Below are positions 15,835 through 24,336 of a DNA stretch of 64,000 nucleotides, piece after piece. Below the pieces are notes generated by a model that was not told the origin of the DNA, ran no database searches, and worked only from the letters and a program-made list of their open reading frames with translations. Source of the stretch: JADKFD01 sp050250665 (GTDB lineage: Bacteria > Pseudomonadota > Gammaproteobacteria > Xanthomonadales > SZUA-5); NCBI GenBank assembly GCA_050250665.1, contig JBFWOF010000010.1, positions 1-64,000 on the forward strand. Direction: 5' to 3'. Positions within the stretch are counted from its first letter, which is position 1. Every line of letters starts with the position of its first letter. The position numbers were made by a program, and so were the translations under genes.

Positions 15835-17142
15835 TCAGCCCTCGAAGCCGTGTTCGAAAATGGCGCTGTTGTCGCTGACCGAGGTGAACACGTAGACACC
15901 GCCACCGCCGATGTTGGTGACATAGACGTTGCCGGCCTCATCCTCGCCGAAGCCGGCGATGCTGTAAGGGGTGTCCTGCCAGACATTGACCTGGGTGAGG
16001 CCTGGTGACCAGTTGCCATTGGCTGCGCGCGTCGAGAAGTAGAGCTCACCGGTGCAGTAATCGGAGTTGATGTAGGTGCCGCGCAGCGCCCCGATCGGGC
16101 CGCGATAGCGGTAGCCGCCGGTGATGGAACAACGCCCGGAGAGGTGCTGATAGGTCTGGAACGGTGGCAGATAGTTCACCAGAGGCACATTGCAGGGGGC
16201 GGCGGTGGTGTAGGTCGTGGTGCCCTCAAAACACTTCCAGCCCAGATTCACCCCCGAAGACCCGGCCGGCAGAAAGGTGACTTCCTCCCAGGCGTTCTGT
16301 CCGACATCGGCGATGAACAGATCGCCGGTGACCTTGTCGAAGCTGATGCGCCAGGGATTGCGCATGCCGAAATGCATGATCTCGTCGCAGGTCTGGTTGC
16401 TGCCGACAAAGGGATTGTCCGGCGGGATGCGATAGCCGGCCGGCTGCCCCGCGGTCGCCGCGCACATCTCGCTGGTGGCGGTGGCGGTGGTCTGAGTGGG
16501 ATCGATGCGGATGATCTTGCCCAGCAGGAGATAGTTTGTACCCCCGCCCTCCGAGCAGTTCGACGGCGTGCCGTCTGCCGGCTTTTTCCACAGGCATTGG
16601 GCAAAGCCATTGGGATCGCCCTGTGGGCCGCCATCGCCCATCGACCAGTACAGATAGCCGTCGGGACCGAACACGATATCGCCGCCGTTGTGGTTGCCGG
16701 CCAGATCCGGCACCTGGATCACTTCCCGGCGGGAGGTCAGGTCGGCGACGTCGGGGTTGCCGGCCGTGGTGCGGAATTCGGCAATGGCCTGCGGGTTTCC
16801 GGCTGTGGTCTGGGTATAGGCGACGTAGAAGCGGCGCTCGTTCACACCGTCGTAATCCGGGTGAAAGGCAAGACCGAGCAGGCCCTGCTCGCTGGAGGTG
16901 GCCACCGACATGGTCAGCATCGGCGTGCCCACCAGCGCGCCATTCTTGTAGACGCGGATGACGCCATTCTTCTGCACGATGAAGATTCGGCCCGAGCCAT
17001 CACCGGCGTGACGCACGGCGAGAGGTTGACTCAAGGCGCCGGGTGCGACCACTTGTGTCAGCGTCAGATCCGGCGGCGGCGTCTGCGCCAGTGCGCAAGG
17101 CGCCATCAGCGTGGCGGTCAGCAACAGAGCAAAACGCAGCAT
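15835..17142 (-). CDS. Secreted PQQ-type sugar dehydrogenase (GSDH/Hhip-like beta-propeller)
   Basis: A 435-residue exported protein with a signal peptide (MLRFALLLTATLMAPCALAQ). The six-bladed propeller motifs of soluble glucose/sorbosone dehydrogenases are present: SEQGLLGLAFHPDYD, NHNGGDIVFGPDGYLYWSMG, LGKIIRID, GMRNPWRISFD, FIADVGQNAWEE. The catalytic-type His in the AGNHNGG loop is present. Paired cysteines suggest disulfides in the periplasm or outside. The C-terminus ends NSAIFEHGFEG, resembling the short IF-x-x-GFE tail I recall on many secreted Lysobacterales proteins. The substrate is unknown: sugar oxidation is the family default, but some members are only carbohydrate-binding. Confidence 0.85.
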   Translation of the reverse strand: MLRFALLLTATLMAPCALAQTPPPDLTLTQVVAPGALSQPLAVRHAGDGSGRIFIVQKNGVIRVYKNGALVGTPMLTMSVATSSEQGLLGLAFHPDYDGVNERRFYVAYTQTTAGNPQAIAEFRTTAGNPDVADLTSRREVIQVPDLAGNHNGGDIVFGPDGYLYWSMGDGGPQGDPNGFAQCLWKKPADGTPSNCSEGGGTNYLLLGKIIRIDPTQTTATATSEMCAATAGQPAGYRIPPDNPFVGSNQTCDEIMHFGMRNPWRISFDKVTGDLFIADVGQNAWEEVTFLPAGSSGVNLGWKCFEGTTTYTTAAPCNVPLVNYLPPFQTYQHLSGRCSITGGYRYRGPIGALRGTYINSDYCTGELYFSTRAANGNWSPGLTQVNVWQDTPYSIAGFGEDEAGNVYVTNIGGGGVYVFTSVSDNSAIFEHGFEG

Positions 17143-17248
17143 GAGTATCCCCGGGGCATCTGATTGACAGAGCCCGAGGATAACGTCAGCTCCCGAAGTC
17201 GGGTGTGAAACGTAGCCCGATTCGCGGAAAGCCCGCGGAAATCAGAAC

Positions 17249-19819
17249 TCAGCTCATTGTTGTTCCTGGACCTTCAAGCCTGGGCGCTTCGCTGGCCGCA
17301 ACCTCAGCCTCGGGCGGTGACAACTGTGCCCGGGCTTCCGGCGTGATCGCCACGATGCCCTGGCGCAGTTCGCGCGAGAGGATGATGCGGGCGTCGGAGC
17401 CGAGCTGGTTGAGTTCTGGCCCGAAGGTCAGTTTGCCGTTGTCATCGACGCTGACGATGCCTTCGGCCTTGAGCATCTGGATGAAGCTCTTAAACAGGGC
17501 GCGATCGCCGAACTCGGGACCGGACAGTTCGTGCAGCAGGGCCATGCGTTGGGCGGTTACAGTACACAGGGTTTCCAGCTCACCCGAGGACAGCACGCCG
17601 GGGCCGTTCTTGCCGAGCACGGCGATGACCACGTAATAGCGCTGGAAGGTCTGCAGCAGGCTGTGGGCGAGCACACGCAGGCCGAAGAAGGCGTCGCCGC
17701 CGTCGGCCGGGCGCGAGATCCAGCCGCCTTCGCTGTCGACATTGACCAGGCCACGCTGGGCCATGAAATCGGCAGCGGCATCGATGCGCTCGACGAAGCC
17801 GTCGGCGTCCCAGGGCAGAAACAGCTCGGTCTTGATGAAGGGATAGACCATCCGCCCCAGACGCCCCAGGCCCTGTCTCGACAGCCGGCGGGTGTTGAGC
17901 AGACAGCAGGCCACCCAGGACACCGCCGCAAACACATGGGTGACGTTGTTGCGGTAGTAGGACAGGAGCACACCCTGATCGCCCTCGGCCTTGAGCACAT
18001 CGCCGAGCGGATGCTTGAGTCGCCCGATCCAGCCCATGCTCTCGCCGTAGGCGACGATCTCCGCAGGCGACATCGCCGTCACCGTGACGCGCTCGCCGAA
18101 GGGCAGGTCCCGGGCCAGATCCAGGAAGATCTGCAGGTGGGAGATCAGGTCAGCTTCGCCGATGGCGTGCTTGGGCGTGCCCAGGATCACCAGCGCCAGC
18201 AGCGCCACCGGATTCAGGTCGGCCGCGCCGTTGATGTTTTCAAGGATGCGATGGGAGAGGTCGTCGACAGCGGCCGAGAACCAGGCCGGACGGTCGTTCT
18301 CGCCGGTCTGCTGCTCGCGCCAGTCGGGGGCGTGGGCCTCCAGCACCTGGTCGAGCTCGATAGGCTCACCGAAGTTGACCACCACACGACCGTAGCGATG
18401 GCGCAGCACCGACAGCGAGCGCAACAGACCGATCCAGGATTCCTTGGCCTTGGGTTGTCCGGACAGCTCGCCGAGGTAGGATTTGCCTTCGATCAGCTTC
18501 TCGTAGCCGATATAGACCGGTTGGAACAGCACCGGACGCGCGCGTTCGCGCAGGAAAGCGCGCACGGTCAGCGCCAGCATGCCGGCACGCGGCGGCAGCA
18601 GTCGGCCGGTGCGGCTGCGACCGCCTTCGATGAAATATTCCAGGGCCACACCCTGGCGCACCAGCCGGGTCACGTACTCGCTGAACACCGCCGAGTACAG
18701 CGCATTGGCCTTGAAGCTGCGCCGCAGAAAGAAGGCGCCGCCACGTCGCAGGATCGGCCCGACCACCGGCAGGTTCAGATTGACGCCAGCGGCGATATGC
18801 GGCGGCACCAGACCGTTGCGATACAGCAGATAGGACAGCAGCAGGTAATCGATGTGGCTGCGGTGACAGGGCACGTAGACCACTTCATAGCCGGGCGCGC
18901 GCTGCCGGAAGGCATCGAAGTGGTGCAGGGTCACGCCGTCGTAGATGCGGTTCCAGAAGCCCTGCAGGATGAAACTCAGCGAGCGCACCACCGGATGCGA
19001 ATAGTCGGCGGCGATCTCGCGGGCATAGGCGTTGGCCTTCCTGGCCGCGGCCTTGTAGCCGCCCTTTTCCTTGTTGGCCTGGGCGGCGATGGCGGCGCGC
19101 ACGGCATCGGCGCGCAGCAGATCGCCCACCAGCGTGCGCCGGTGCGAAAGGTCGGGTCCGATCACCGCGCCACGAATGCGCCGGAAATGCACGCGCATCA
19201 GCAGCGACAGCTTGTGCGCCGCGCGCTTGAGATCCTCGCTCTCGCCGATGGCCTGATCCAGCGTCACCGGGGGACTGAACTGCAGCAGCGTGTTGCGGCC
19301 GTTGAAGATGATCGCCAGCAGCCGCCGGAAGCGGCCGACCACCACCCAGTTTTCACTGAACAGTACCTTGAACCAGCCGGCGCTGCGATCCGGGGCGCGA
19401 CCGACGAAGATCGATACCGGCACCAGCTGCACCTGCACATCGGGATCGCGGCGGATCGCGCCGAGCAGGCGCTCCAGTCGCACCGTGCGATCACGCAGCT
19501 TGCGCCGGTTGAGCAGCCAGCCGCTGCGCTTTTCGATGGCGAAGATCGCCGGCGGCGGACGGCTCAGCGTGGCCAGTGGCAGGGGATCGATAGGTCGCGG
19601 CCAGCCGGCTTCGCGGCAGGCGCGGTCGAGGATGGCTACGTTGGAGAGGCCCTGCCGATCGAGGATGTAGCAGACCGGCTTGCCCGGATCAAAAGGTGGC
19701 TGATCGGTCTCCGGGGTAATCCGGGTCAACCGCAGAAATGGGTGCAGCACAGTGTCGACCAGCGCCAGCAGGGCGCGTCGGAACCATGGCGCCTTGACGA
19801 CGGTATTCGCTTCGCTCAT
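17249..19819 (-). CDS. plsB: Glycerol-3-phosphate 1-O-acyltransferase PlsB
   Basis: First acyl transfer of phospholipid synthesis at the inner membrane: sn-glycerol 3-phosphate plus acyl-ACP/CoA gives lysophosphatidate. From ATG 19819 the protein is 856 residues, similar to E. coli PlsB (about 800). The acyltransferase blocks are intact: VPCHRSHIDYLLLSY (His319-x4-Asp324), GGAFFLRRSF, EYFIEGGRSRTGR and VLFQPVYIGYEKLIEG. An in-frame TTG at 19852 would add 11 residues, but the ATG at 19819 (MSEANTVV) is a better start. Immediate neighbours (lipoprotein, sugar dehydrogenase) are not lipid genes, so it is probably transcribed alone. Confidence 0.96.
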   Translation of the reverse strand: MSEANTVVKAPWFRRALLALVDTVLHPFLRLTRITPETDQPPFDPGKPVCYILDRQGLSNVAILDRACREAGWPRPIDPLPLATLSRPPPAIFAIEKRSGWLLNRRKLRDRTVRLERLLGAIRRDPDVQVQLVPVSIFVGRAPDRSAGWFKVLFSENWVVVGRFRRLLAIIFNGRNTLLQFSPPVTLDQAIGESEDLKRAAHKLSLLMRVHFRRIRGAVIGPDLSHRRTLVGDLLRADAVRAAIAAQANKEKGGYKAAARKANAYAREIAADYSHPVVRSLSFILQGFWNRIYDGVTLHHFDAFRQRAPGYEVVYVPCHRSHIDYLLLSYLLYRNGLVPPHIAAGVNLNLPVVGPILRRGGAFFLRRSFKANALYSAVFSEYVTRLVRQGVALEYFIEGGRSRTGRLLPPRAGMLALTVRAFLRERARPVLFQPVYIGYEKLIEGKSYLGELSGQPKAKESWIGLLRSLSVLRHRYGRVVVNFGEPIELDQVLEAHAPDWREQQTGENDRPAWFSAAVDDLSHRILENINGAADLNPVALLALVILGTPKHAIGEADLISHLQIFLDLARDLPFGERVTVTAMSPAEIVAYGESMGWIGRLKHPLGDVLKAEGDQGVLLSYYRNNVTHVFAAVSWVACCLLNTRRLSRQGLGRLGRMVYPFIKTELFLPWDADGFVERIDAAADFMAQRGLVNVDSEGGWISRPADGGDAFFGLRVLAHSLLQTFQRYYVVIAVLGKNGPGVLSSGELETLCTVTAQRMALLHELSGPEFGDRALFKSFIQMLKAEGIVSVDDNGKLTFGPELNQLGSDARIILSRELRQGIVAITPEARAQLSPPEAEVAASEAPRLEGPGTTMS

Positions 19820-19921
19820 GCAGGTCTGGCTGATTGCGGGGTACAGACGCAAGCTTAACGCGGGCCGCTCGTGCCCGCGCCAAGCCTGTGGTCAACGGTC
19901 AGCTTAAGCTGACGCTTGAGC

Positions 19922-20848
19922 TTACTCGCCAGAGGAGTCGTCGTCGCCCTCGTCAGCGCCGGCGGCAGCGTCGGCAGCTTCTTCAGCCTTGGCCTTTTCG
20001 ATCTGCTCCAGCATGTCCTTGCCGTACCACTTTCCGTCGACCTTCTTCATCTCGCTCTCGAAGCTCAGCGGCGCATCGAACAGTGCGTAGCTGACCTTGA
20101 GCTTGGCGACGTCGCCGGTCTCACTGACAACTTCGGTCTTGACGCTGTCGGCGATGGCATCCAGCGAGAAGCCGTAGGCAGCCAGGGCGTTCTTGACGCC
20201 GCCGACAGCCGGACCGGCCTTGACCAGCATCTCGTCAAAGGACAGCGCCTTGATGTCATCAAGTTTGGTGATGCCGGTGGCGCGCAGGCCTTCGGCCAGA
20301 GCCGTCAGTGCCTTGCGCATCAGCGCCGGATCGGCGAAATCGGTCTTGCCCAGCCAGCCCGACAGACCGTTCATGAACTGCGTGGCCTGGGTCTTCTGCT
20401 GATCGGTCAGTTCGGTGCTCTGCTGAATGCTCATCGTGGCCATGCCCTGGCCCATGCCGATGATTCCGGCCAGCTGCGGCTTCATCTCGGCCAGCTGCGG
20501 CTCGATTTCGGCCATGATCTTGTCGACGCCATCGGGTGCGGTGATCTTGCCCCAGCTCTCGGCGAACTCGGCGCGATCTTCATCGGTGATCGGCTCGGCA
20601 CGCTGCTTGTCCCAGTCAGCGCGGATGCGCTCAAGCTCGGACGGCGGCACGGAAGCCTGCAGCAGCGCCTTCAGATCATTGTTGCGGAAAGCCTTGACCT
20701 GCGCTTCCAGCGCATTGGCAGCAGTGGCCTGAGTGGCGACCATCGCTTTTTCGGCGGGCGCTGCGCCCGGCGCGGGTTCATCCTTGCCGCAACCGGCAAG
20801 CAGGGCGCAGCCAAGCGCGACGGCGATCAGGGAATGGCGGAAGGACAT
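19922..20848 (-). CDS. Lipoprotein of unknown function
   Basis: A 308-residue protein starting MSFRHSLIAVALGCALLAGC with a clear lipobox (LLAGC); the mature protein begins Cys-Gly-Lys-Asp-Glu-Pro. The start is supported by AGGAGTTT just upstream. The Asp after +1 is at +3, so Lol sorting to the outer membrane is plausible. The body is helical and rich in Ala, Lys and Glu, with IMAEIEPQLAEMKPQLAGII and a C-terminal very acidic Ala/Glu/Asp tail (EEAADAAAGADEGDDDSSGE). I recognise no enzymatic motif. Similar hypothetical lipoproteins occur in Lysobacterales. The preceding spacer on the same strand holds the small-RNA candidate. Confidence 0.8.
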   Translation of the reverse strand: MSFRHSLIAVALGCALLAGCGKDEPAPGAAPAEKAMVATQATAANALEAQVKAFRNNDLKALLQASVPPSELERIRADWDKQRAEPITDEDRAEFAESWGKITAPDGVDKIMAEIEPQLAEMKPQLAGIIGMGQGMATMSIQQSTELTDQQKTQATQFMNGLSGWLGKTDFADPALMRKALTALAEGLRATGITKLDDIKALSFDEMLVKAGPAVGGVKNALAAYGFSLDAIADSVKTEVVSETGDVAKLKVSYALFDAPLSFESEMKKVDGKWYGKDMLEQIEKAKAEEAADAAAGADEGDDDSSGE

Positions 20849-21140
20849 GGGAAACTCCTGAGTGTCGGAAAGTGGGCAGTGCCTGCTGGTCGATGCACTC
20901 CAGATCCACGATCCGGCGCACCAACGCGGCGTCAAAGGCTGCTGCAGGGCGGGACTCTAGCCCGGAGACGAGATCACGCGCAAACGCCAAGTGCGCTCAA
21001 AGCCAGCCACGGTTGCGCCAGGATGGTCGCTTGCCCGCGTGCGACGGCTTGATCGGTCGGTCGCTCGGCCGTGATCGGCGTGTGCCGATCGTCCCTCGCG
21101 GCTGTGCCCGAAGGGCCCCAGAGCACCTTGGCGAAACACC

Positions 21141-21237
21141 AAAGAAAAAGGCGGAGGGGGCCTCCGCCTTTATGGGCCTTTTCGGCCTTGTTGTTATAAG
21201 CGCTTCCTGCGCTGGCTGTAATCGTCACAGCAATGTG
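21141..21237 (-). ncRNA. Candidate small RNA with own promoter and terminator
   Basis: On the minus strand, TTGACT (21274-21269) and TACTAT (21250-21245), separated by 18 bp, form a promoter-like pair in an unusually AT-rich patch. About 97 nt later there is a textbook intrinsic terminator: an 11-bp stem AAAGGCGGAGG/CCTCCGCCTTT (21147-21171) followed by TTTTTCTTT. Between them are two small hairpins (AGCGCAGGAAGCGCT and AAGGCCGAAAAGGCC). A short GTG-started frame crosses the region but would have to be translated through the terminator, so an RNA product is more likely. Not matched to a named family. Confidence 0.6.
21147..21171 (-). terminator. Intrinsic terminator of the small-RNA candidate
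   Basis: An 11-bp perfect stem with a 3-base loop. On the minus strand it is followed by TTTTTCTTT. On the plus strand the tail is poor in T, so it acts mainly in the minus direction. Confidence 0.8.
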
Positions 21238-21370
21238 TGTGCTGATAGTAAGTTAGGTGATATTCCTAAGTCAACACCTTAGATAAGTGCGCTAAGGTTG
21301 GGTGCGGGGTTCGGGGTGCGGGGTGCGGGGTGCGCGGTACGGGTTCGCGAAAGGTGTCGGACCGCATCGG

Positions 21371-21454
21371 CGTCATTGCGAGCGCAGCGAAGCAATCCAG
21401 GAATTTGCGCCACTGCCTCTGGATTGCTTCGTCACTGCGTTCCTCGCAATGACG
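21371..21454. repeat. Family A long inverted repeat, copy 3
   Basis: CGTCATTGCGA...TCGCAATGACG outer arms with GAAGCAATCCAGG/TGGATTGCTTC inner arms, between the pyrF stop and the small-RNA promoter. A G-rich tandem tract (GGTGCGGG units) lies next to it at about 21300-21330. Confidence 0.88.
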
Positions 21455-21487
21455 CGGCTGGTGTGGGTCCGGGCTTCTCCGGACCTG

Positions 21488-22201
21488 TCACTCAAACACC
21501 TGCGCAATGGTCCGCTGTATCGCCTGCGCGGCGGCACGCGGGTCCTCGGCGTTGCGGATGGGGCGACCGACCACGATGTAGTCGGCGCCGTTGGCGAAGG
21601 CCGTGGCGACGTCGACGGTGCGCTGCTGATCGTCGCCGCCGGCGCTGGCGCGGATGCCGGGACAGACGATCAGCGGCCCGGAGCCCAGCTCCTGGCGCAG
21701 GCGGGCGGCTTCGAGGCCGGAGCAGACCAGCCCGGCGGCCCCGGCGGCGATGGCTTCGGCGGCGCGCGCCGATACGCAGCTGGCGAGCGGCTGACTCACG
21801 CCGCTGGCCTGCAGTTCGGTTTCGCTGATGCTGGTCAGCACCGTGACGGCGAGCAGGCGCATGGATCCAGCCAGCCCAGCTGCCGCCTTGATCGCGGCCG
21901 GATAGGCATGCAGGGTCAGCAGATCGGGTTGATGGCGGGCCATGCCGGCGACGGCCGCGGCCACGGTCGCCGGAATATCGTGCAGCTTGAGATCGGCGAA
22001 CACGCGTTTGCCGGCGCCCTTGAGTTCGGCCAGCAATTCGAAATAGCCGCCACTGCTGAGCAGTTCCAGGCCGATCTTGTAGTGGCTGACGCTGTCGCCC
22101 AGGCGCTCGATCCAGGCCCGGGCCTGGTCAAGGTCGGCCACGTCCAGCGCAAAGATCAGGCGCTCGGCATGGGCGATGTCGGGATGGTGCACGGTGGTCA
22201 T
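21488..22201 (-). CDS. pyrF: Orotidine-5'-phosphate decarboxylase
   Basis: Last step of de novo UMP synthesis: decarboxylation of OMP in the cytosol. 237 residues from ATG 22201 (MTTVHHPDIAHAERLIFALD), the normal size. The signature VFADLKLHDIPATV carries Asp70, Lys72 and Asp75 of the catalytic network, with an N-terminal ALD and Lys42 (HYKIGLEL). The phosphate-binding C-terminal motif is DYIVVGRPIRNAEDP. Family-typical LTVLTSIS follows strand 5. An in-frame start at 22231 is less likely. The M1 peptidase gene ends 46 bp upstream on the same strand, so the two may share a transcript. Confidence 0.96.
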   Translation of the reverse strand: MTTVHHPDIAHAERLIFALDVADLDQARAWIERLGDSVSHYKIGLELLSSGGYFELLAELKGAGKRVFADLKLHDIPATVAAAVAGMARHQPDLLTLHAYPAAIKAAAGLAGSMRLLAVTVLTSISETELQASGVSQPLASCVSARAAEAIAAGAAGLVCSGLEAARLRQELGSGPLIVCPGIRASAGGDDQQRTVDVATAFANGADYIVVGRPIRNAEDPRAAAQAIQRTIAQVFE

Positions 22202-22247
22202 GGCATTCGGTCCGGCCCGGAGACGGGGCAAAGATACAGGGGCCGCC

Positions 22248-24077
22248 CTACCGCATCACCTCATCCACGCTGGCCCGGGTGATCGGGTGGTAGCTGCCGC
22301 GGGCGCTGGCGTAGACCTTGCGGGCGTAATCCTGTTGCCCCGGGTTGCGCATCAGCGCGGTGTACAGGGGCAGCACGAATTTGCGGCGACCGATGCGTTG
22401 CAGGAAATCCTGCATCGGCGCGAAGGCCGGGCGGTAATCGTGTTCGATGGCCTTGATGTACCAGGCAAAGGCGATTTCGCTGTTGCCGACCACGCTCACC
22501 TGATAGCCCTGATCGAATTCGGCCAGCTGCGCCGGCGTGGTCGATTCGGGCAGTCCTTCGATCCAGCGCATCCATTCCTGGGTGCTCCAGGCGCTGGTGT
22601 CGATGGCCGCCAGCGCGGTCTTGCCCGACAGCCAGTTGCTGCGGGCGGCATCGATGGCGTCGAAGCGGGTGGCGTGGGTGCGCGGCGCGAAGGCTGGCAG
22701 TCCCGGGCCTTCAATGAAAGCTGCCAGTTCCTCGCCACTGACCTTGCCGGGATGGCGATCGAGCAGCTCGCTCTTGAGGAAGGCGAGGAAATCATCGGTA
22801 CCGACGGTACCGAAGGCATGCCGGTCAAACCAGGCACGGACGAAGGGGTCGAACACATCGCGCCCGAAGCGCTGTTCCAGAAAACGCAGGAAGACCATGC
22901 CCTTGGTGTAGGCCACTTCGGTCAGACCGTCATCCGGATCGCGCCCGCGCAGATCCAGGCGCAGGTGCTGATCGGCCTCGGGAAGTTCCTGCAGCTCCTC
23001 CTGCAGATCGCGCTCGGCCAGCTGCCGTTCCATGTCGGCGCGCTCGCTGCCGAAGGCTGCCTCGACGATGCGATTCTCGACGTAGGTGGTGAAGCCCTCG
23101 TTCAACCAGAAATCATCCCAGCTGCGGTTGGTCACCAGATTGCCCGACCAGGAATGCGCCAGCTCGTGGGCAATCAGCGCCACCAGACTGCGGTCGCCGG
23201 CGATCACGGTGGGCGTGAGGAAGGTCAGTCGCGGATTTTCCATGCCGCCGAAGGGAAAGGAGGCCGGCAGCACCAGCAGGTCGTAGCGACCCCAGCGGTA
23301 GGGGCCGTACAGCGACTCGGTGATCTCGATCATGCGCTCGGTGTCTTCGAACTCGTAGGCGGCCGCTTCGAGCACATTGGGCTCCGCGTACACACCGGTG
23401 CGCTCGCCGAGCGCGGCGAACTTGAGCTCGCCCACGGCCAGCGCCAGCAGGTAGCTGGGAATCGCCTGCTGCATGATGAAGCGGTAGTCGCCGTTGGCGG
23501 CGTCGAGCGGATTGTTGTTGGCGCTCATCCGCGCCAGCAGTCCCGGCGGTGTGCTGATCCGGGCCGAATAACTGAAGCGCACCGCTGGCGTGTCCTGGAT
23601 CGGCACCCAGGAGCGGGCGTGGATGGCCTGCGACTGGGTGAACAGGAAGGGCTGTTTCTTGCCGGCGGTCAGTTCCGGCGGCAACCACTGCAAGCCGCTG
23701 GCTTCGGGTGAGGTGCGATAGCGCACGCGAATGCGCTCGACGCCCTTGGGTAGCTCGATACGCAACGCCTGGCCGAAGATCGGATCGGCCCTGGACAGGC
23801 GGTAGGCGGTAGGCGAGTAGTGCTGGTGTGCATCGACAGTGAGTACCTCTTCGATGCTCAGATCGCGCGTGTCCAGGACCACACTCGTGGCTGCCGGATC
23901 CTTGCGCAGCAGATCCAGATCGACAAAACCCGAGAGCTCGCGGCGCTCGAAGGACACCGCCAGATCCAGGTGCGCGTGGCTCACCTGTACCGCATCGAAG
24001 TTGGCGTAGGAATGCGGATCGGGTGCGGCGTAGGCGTGGCTCACGGTGAATACCAGCAGGGTCAGAAAGGCGCGCAT
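22248..24077 (-). CDS. M1 family aminopeptidase, leukotriene-A4-hydrolase-like
   Basis: A 609-residue protein, the same size as LTA4H-type M1 enzymes. It has a signal peptide (MRAFLTLLVFTVSHAYA), so it is probably periplasmic. An N-terminal beta domain is followed by the exopeptidase motif GGMENPRLTFL (277-281). The zinc site is HELAHSW (304-308) with Glu327 in NEGFTTYVE. The proton-donor Tyr region and a C-terminal helical armadillo domain of about 150 residues (SGEELAAFIEGPGLP...) complete the LTA4H-like layout. It removes N-terminal residues from peptides. The start at 24077 was chosen because it begins the signal peptide; a long upstream in-frame extension runs through a hairpin repeat. 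Confidence 0.93.
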   Translation of the reverse strand: MRAFLTLLVFTVSHAYAAPDPHSYANFDAVQVSHAHLDLAVSFERRELSGFVDLDLLRKDPAATSVVLDTRDLSIEEVLTVDAHQHYSPTAYRLSRADPIFGQALRIELPKGVERIRVRYRTSPEASGLQWLPPELTAGKKQPFLFTQSQAIHARSWVPIQDTPAVRFSYSARISTPPGLLARMSANNNPLDAANGDYRFIMQQAIPSYLLALAVGELKFAALGERTGVYAEPNVLEAAAYEFEDTERMIEITESLYGPYRWGRYDLLVLPASFPFGGMENPRLTFLTPTVIAGDRSLVALIAHELAHSWSGNLVTNRSWDDFWLNEGFTTYVENRIVEAAFGSERADMERQLAERDLQEELQELPEADQHLRLDLRGRDPDDGLTEVAYTKGMVFLRFLEQRFGRDVFDPFVRAWFDRHAFGTVGTDDFLAFLKSELLDRHPGKVSGEELAAFIEGPGLPAFAPRTHATRFDAIDAARSNWLSGKTALAAIDTSAWSTQEWMRWIEGLPESTTPAQLAEFDQGYQVSVVGNSEIAFAWYIKAIEHDYRPAFAPMQDFLQRIGRRKFVLPLYTALMRNPGQQDYARKVYASARGSYHPITRASVDEVMR

Positions 24078-24176
24078 GGCAACTTCAGTACATCGCGGGG
24101 CCGCCGAGTATGCCGCGGGTGTGATGAATATGCCGCCCGCGTCCCGGAAGACCCTCGCTGAACGGGGAAAAGGCGG

Positions 24177-24299
24177 GACGCGAAGGACGCGAAGGAGGAA
24201 CAGCGAGAACGCGAAGAACAGCGGTTCAATCGAGGACCATGATCGAATCCCCGTCCTTCTTCGCGACCTTTCTGCTTTTCCTTCGCGTCCTTCGCGTCC
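24177..24299. repeat. Simple-sequence long hairpin (family C) between aminopeptidase and kinase genes
   Basis: The left arm GACGCGAAGGACGCGAAGGA and the right arm TCCTTCGCGTCCTTCGCGTC are exact complements separated by about 80 bp. The right side also contains TTTCTGCTTTTCC, as in the copy at 45254-45466. Confidence 0.9.
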
Positions 24300-24336
24300 G
24301 ACGCTCTTCCCCGGGCCGCGCCGCGCCCCCACCGGG

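Noticed and set aside
17531..19858. 775-residue open frame opposite plsB
   Set aside because: Antisense frame kept open by high GC; low-complexity His/Gln/Arg-rich protein with no family motifs, fully overlapping a well-supported gene.
20936..21060. tRNA-like fold downstream of the small-RNA candidate
   Set aside because: Short complementary pieces but no cloverleaf, no T-loop GTTCGA, no anticodon stem.
20974..21228. Small GTG-started protein across the small-RNA candidate
   Set aside because: It would be read through the terminator stem and continue into unrelated DNA; no family match and no ribosome binding site.
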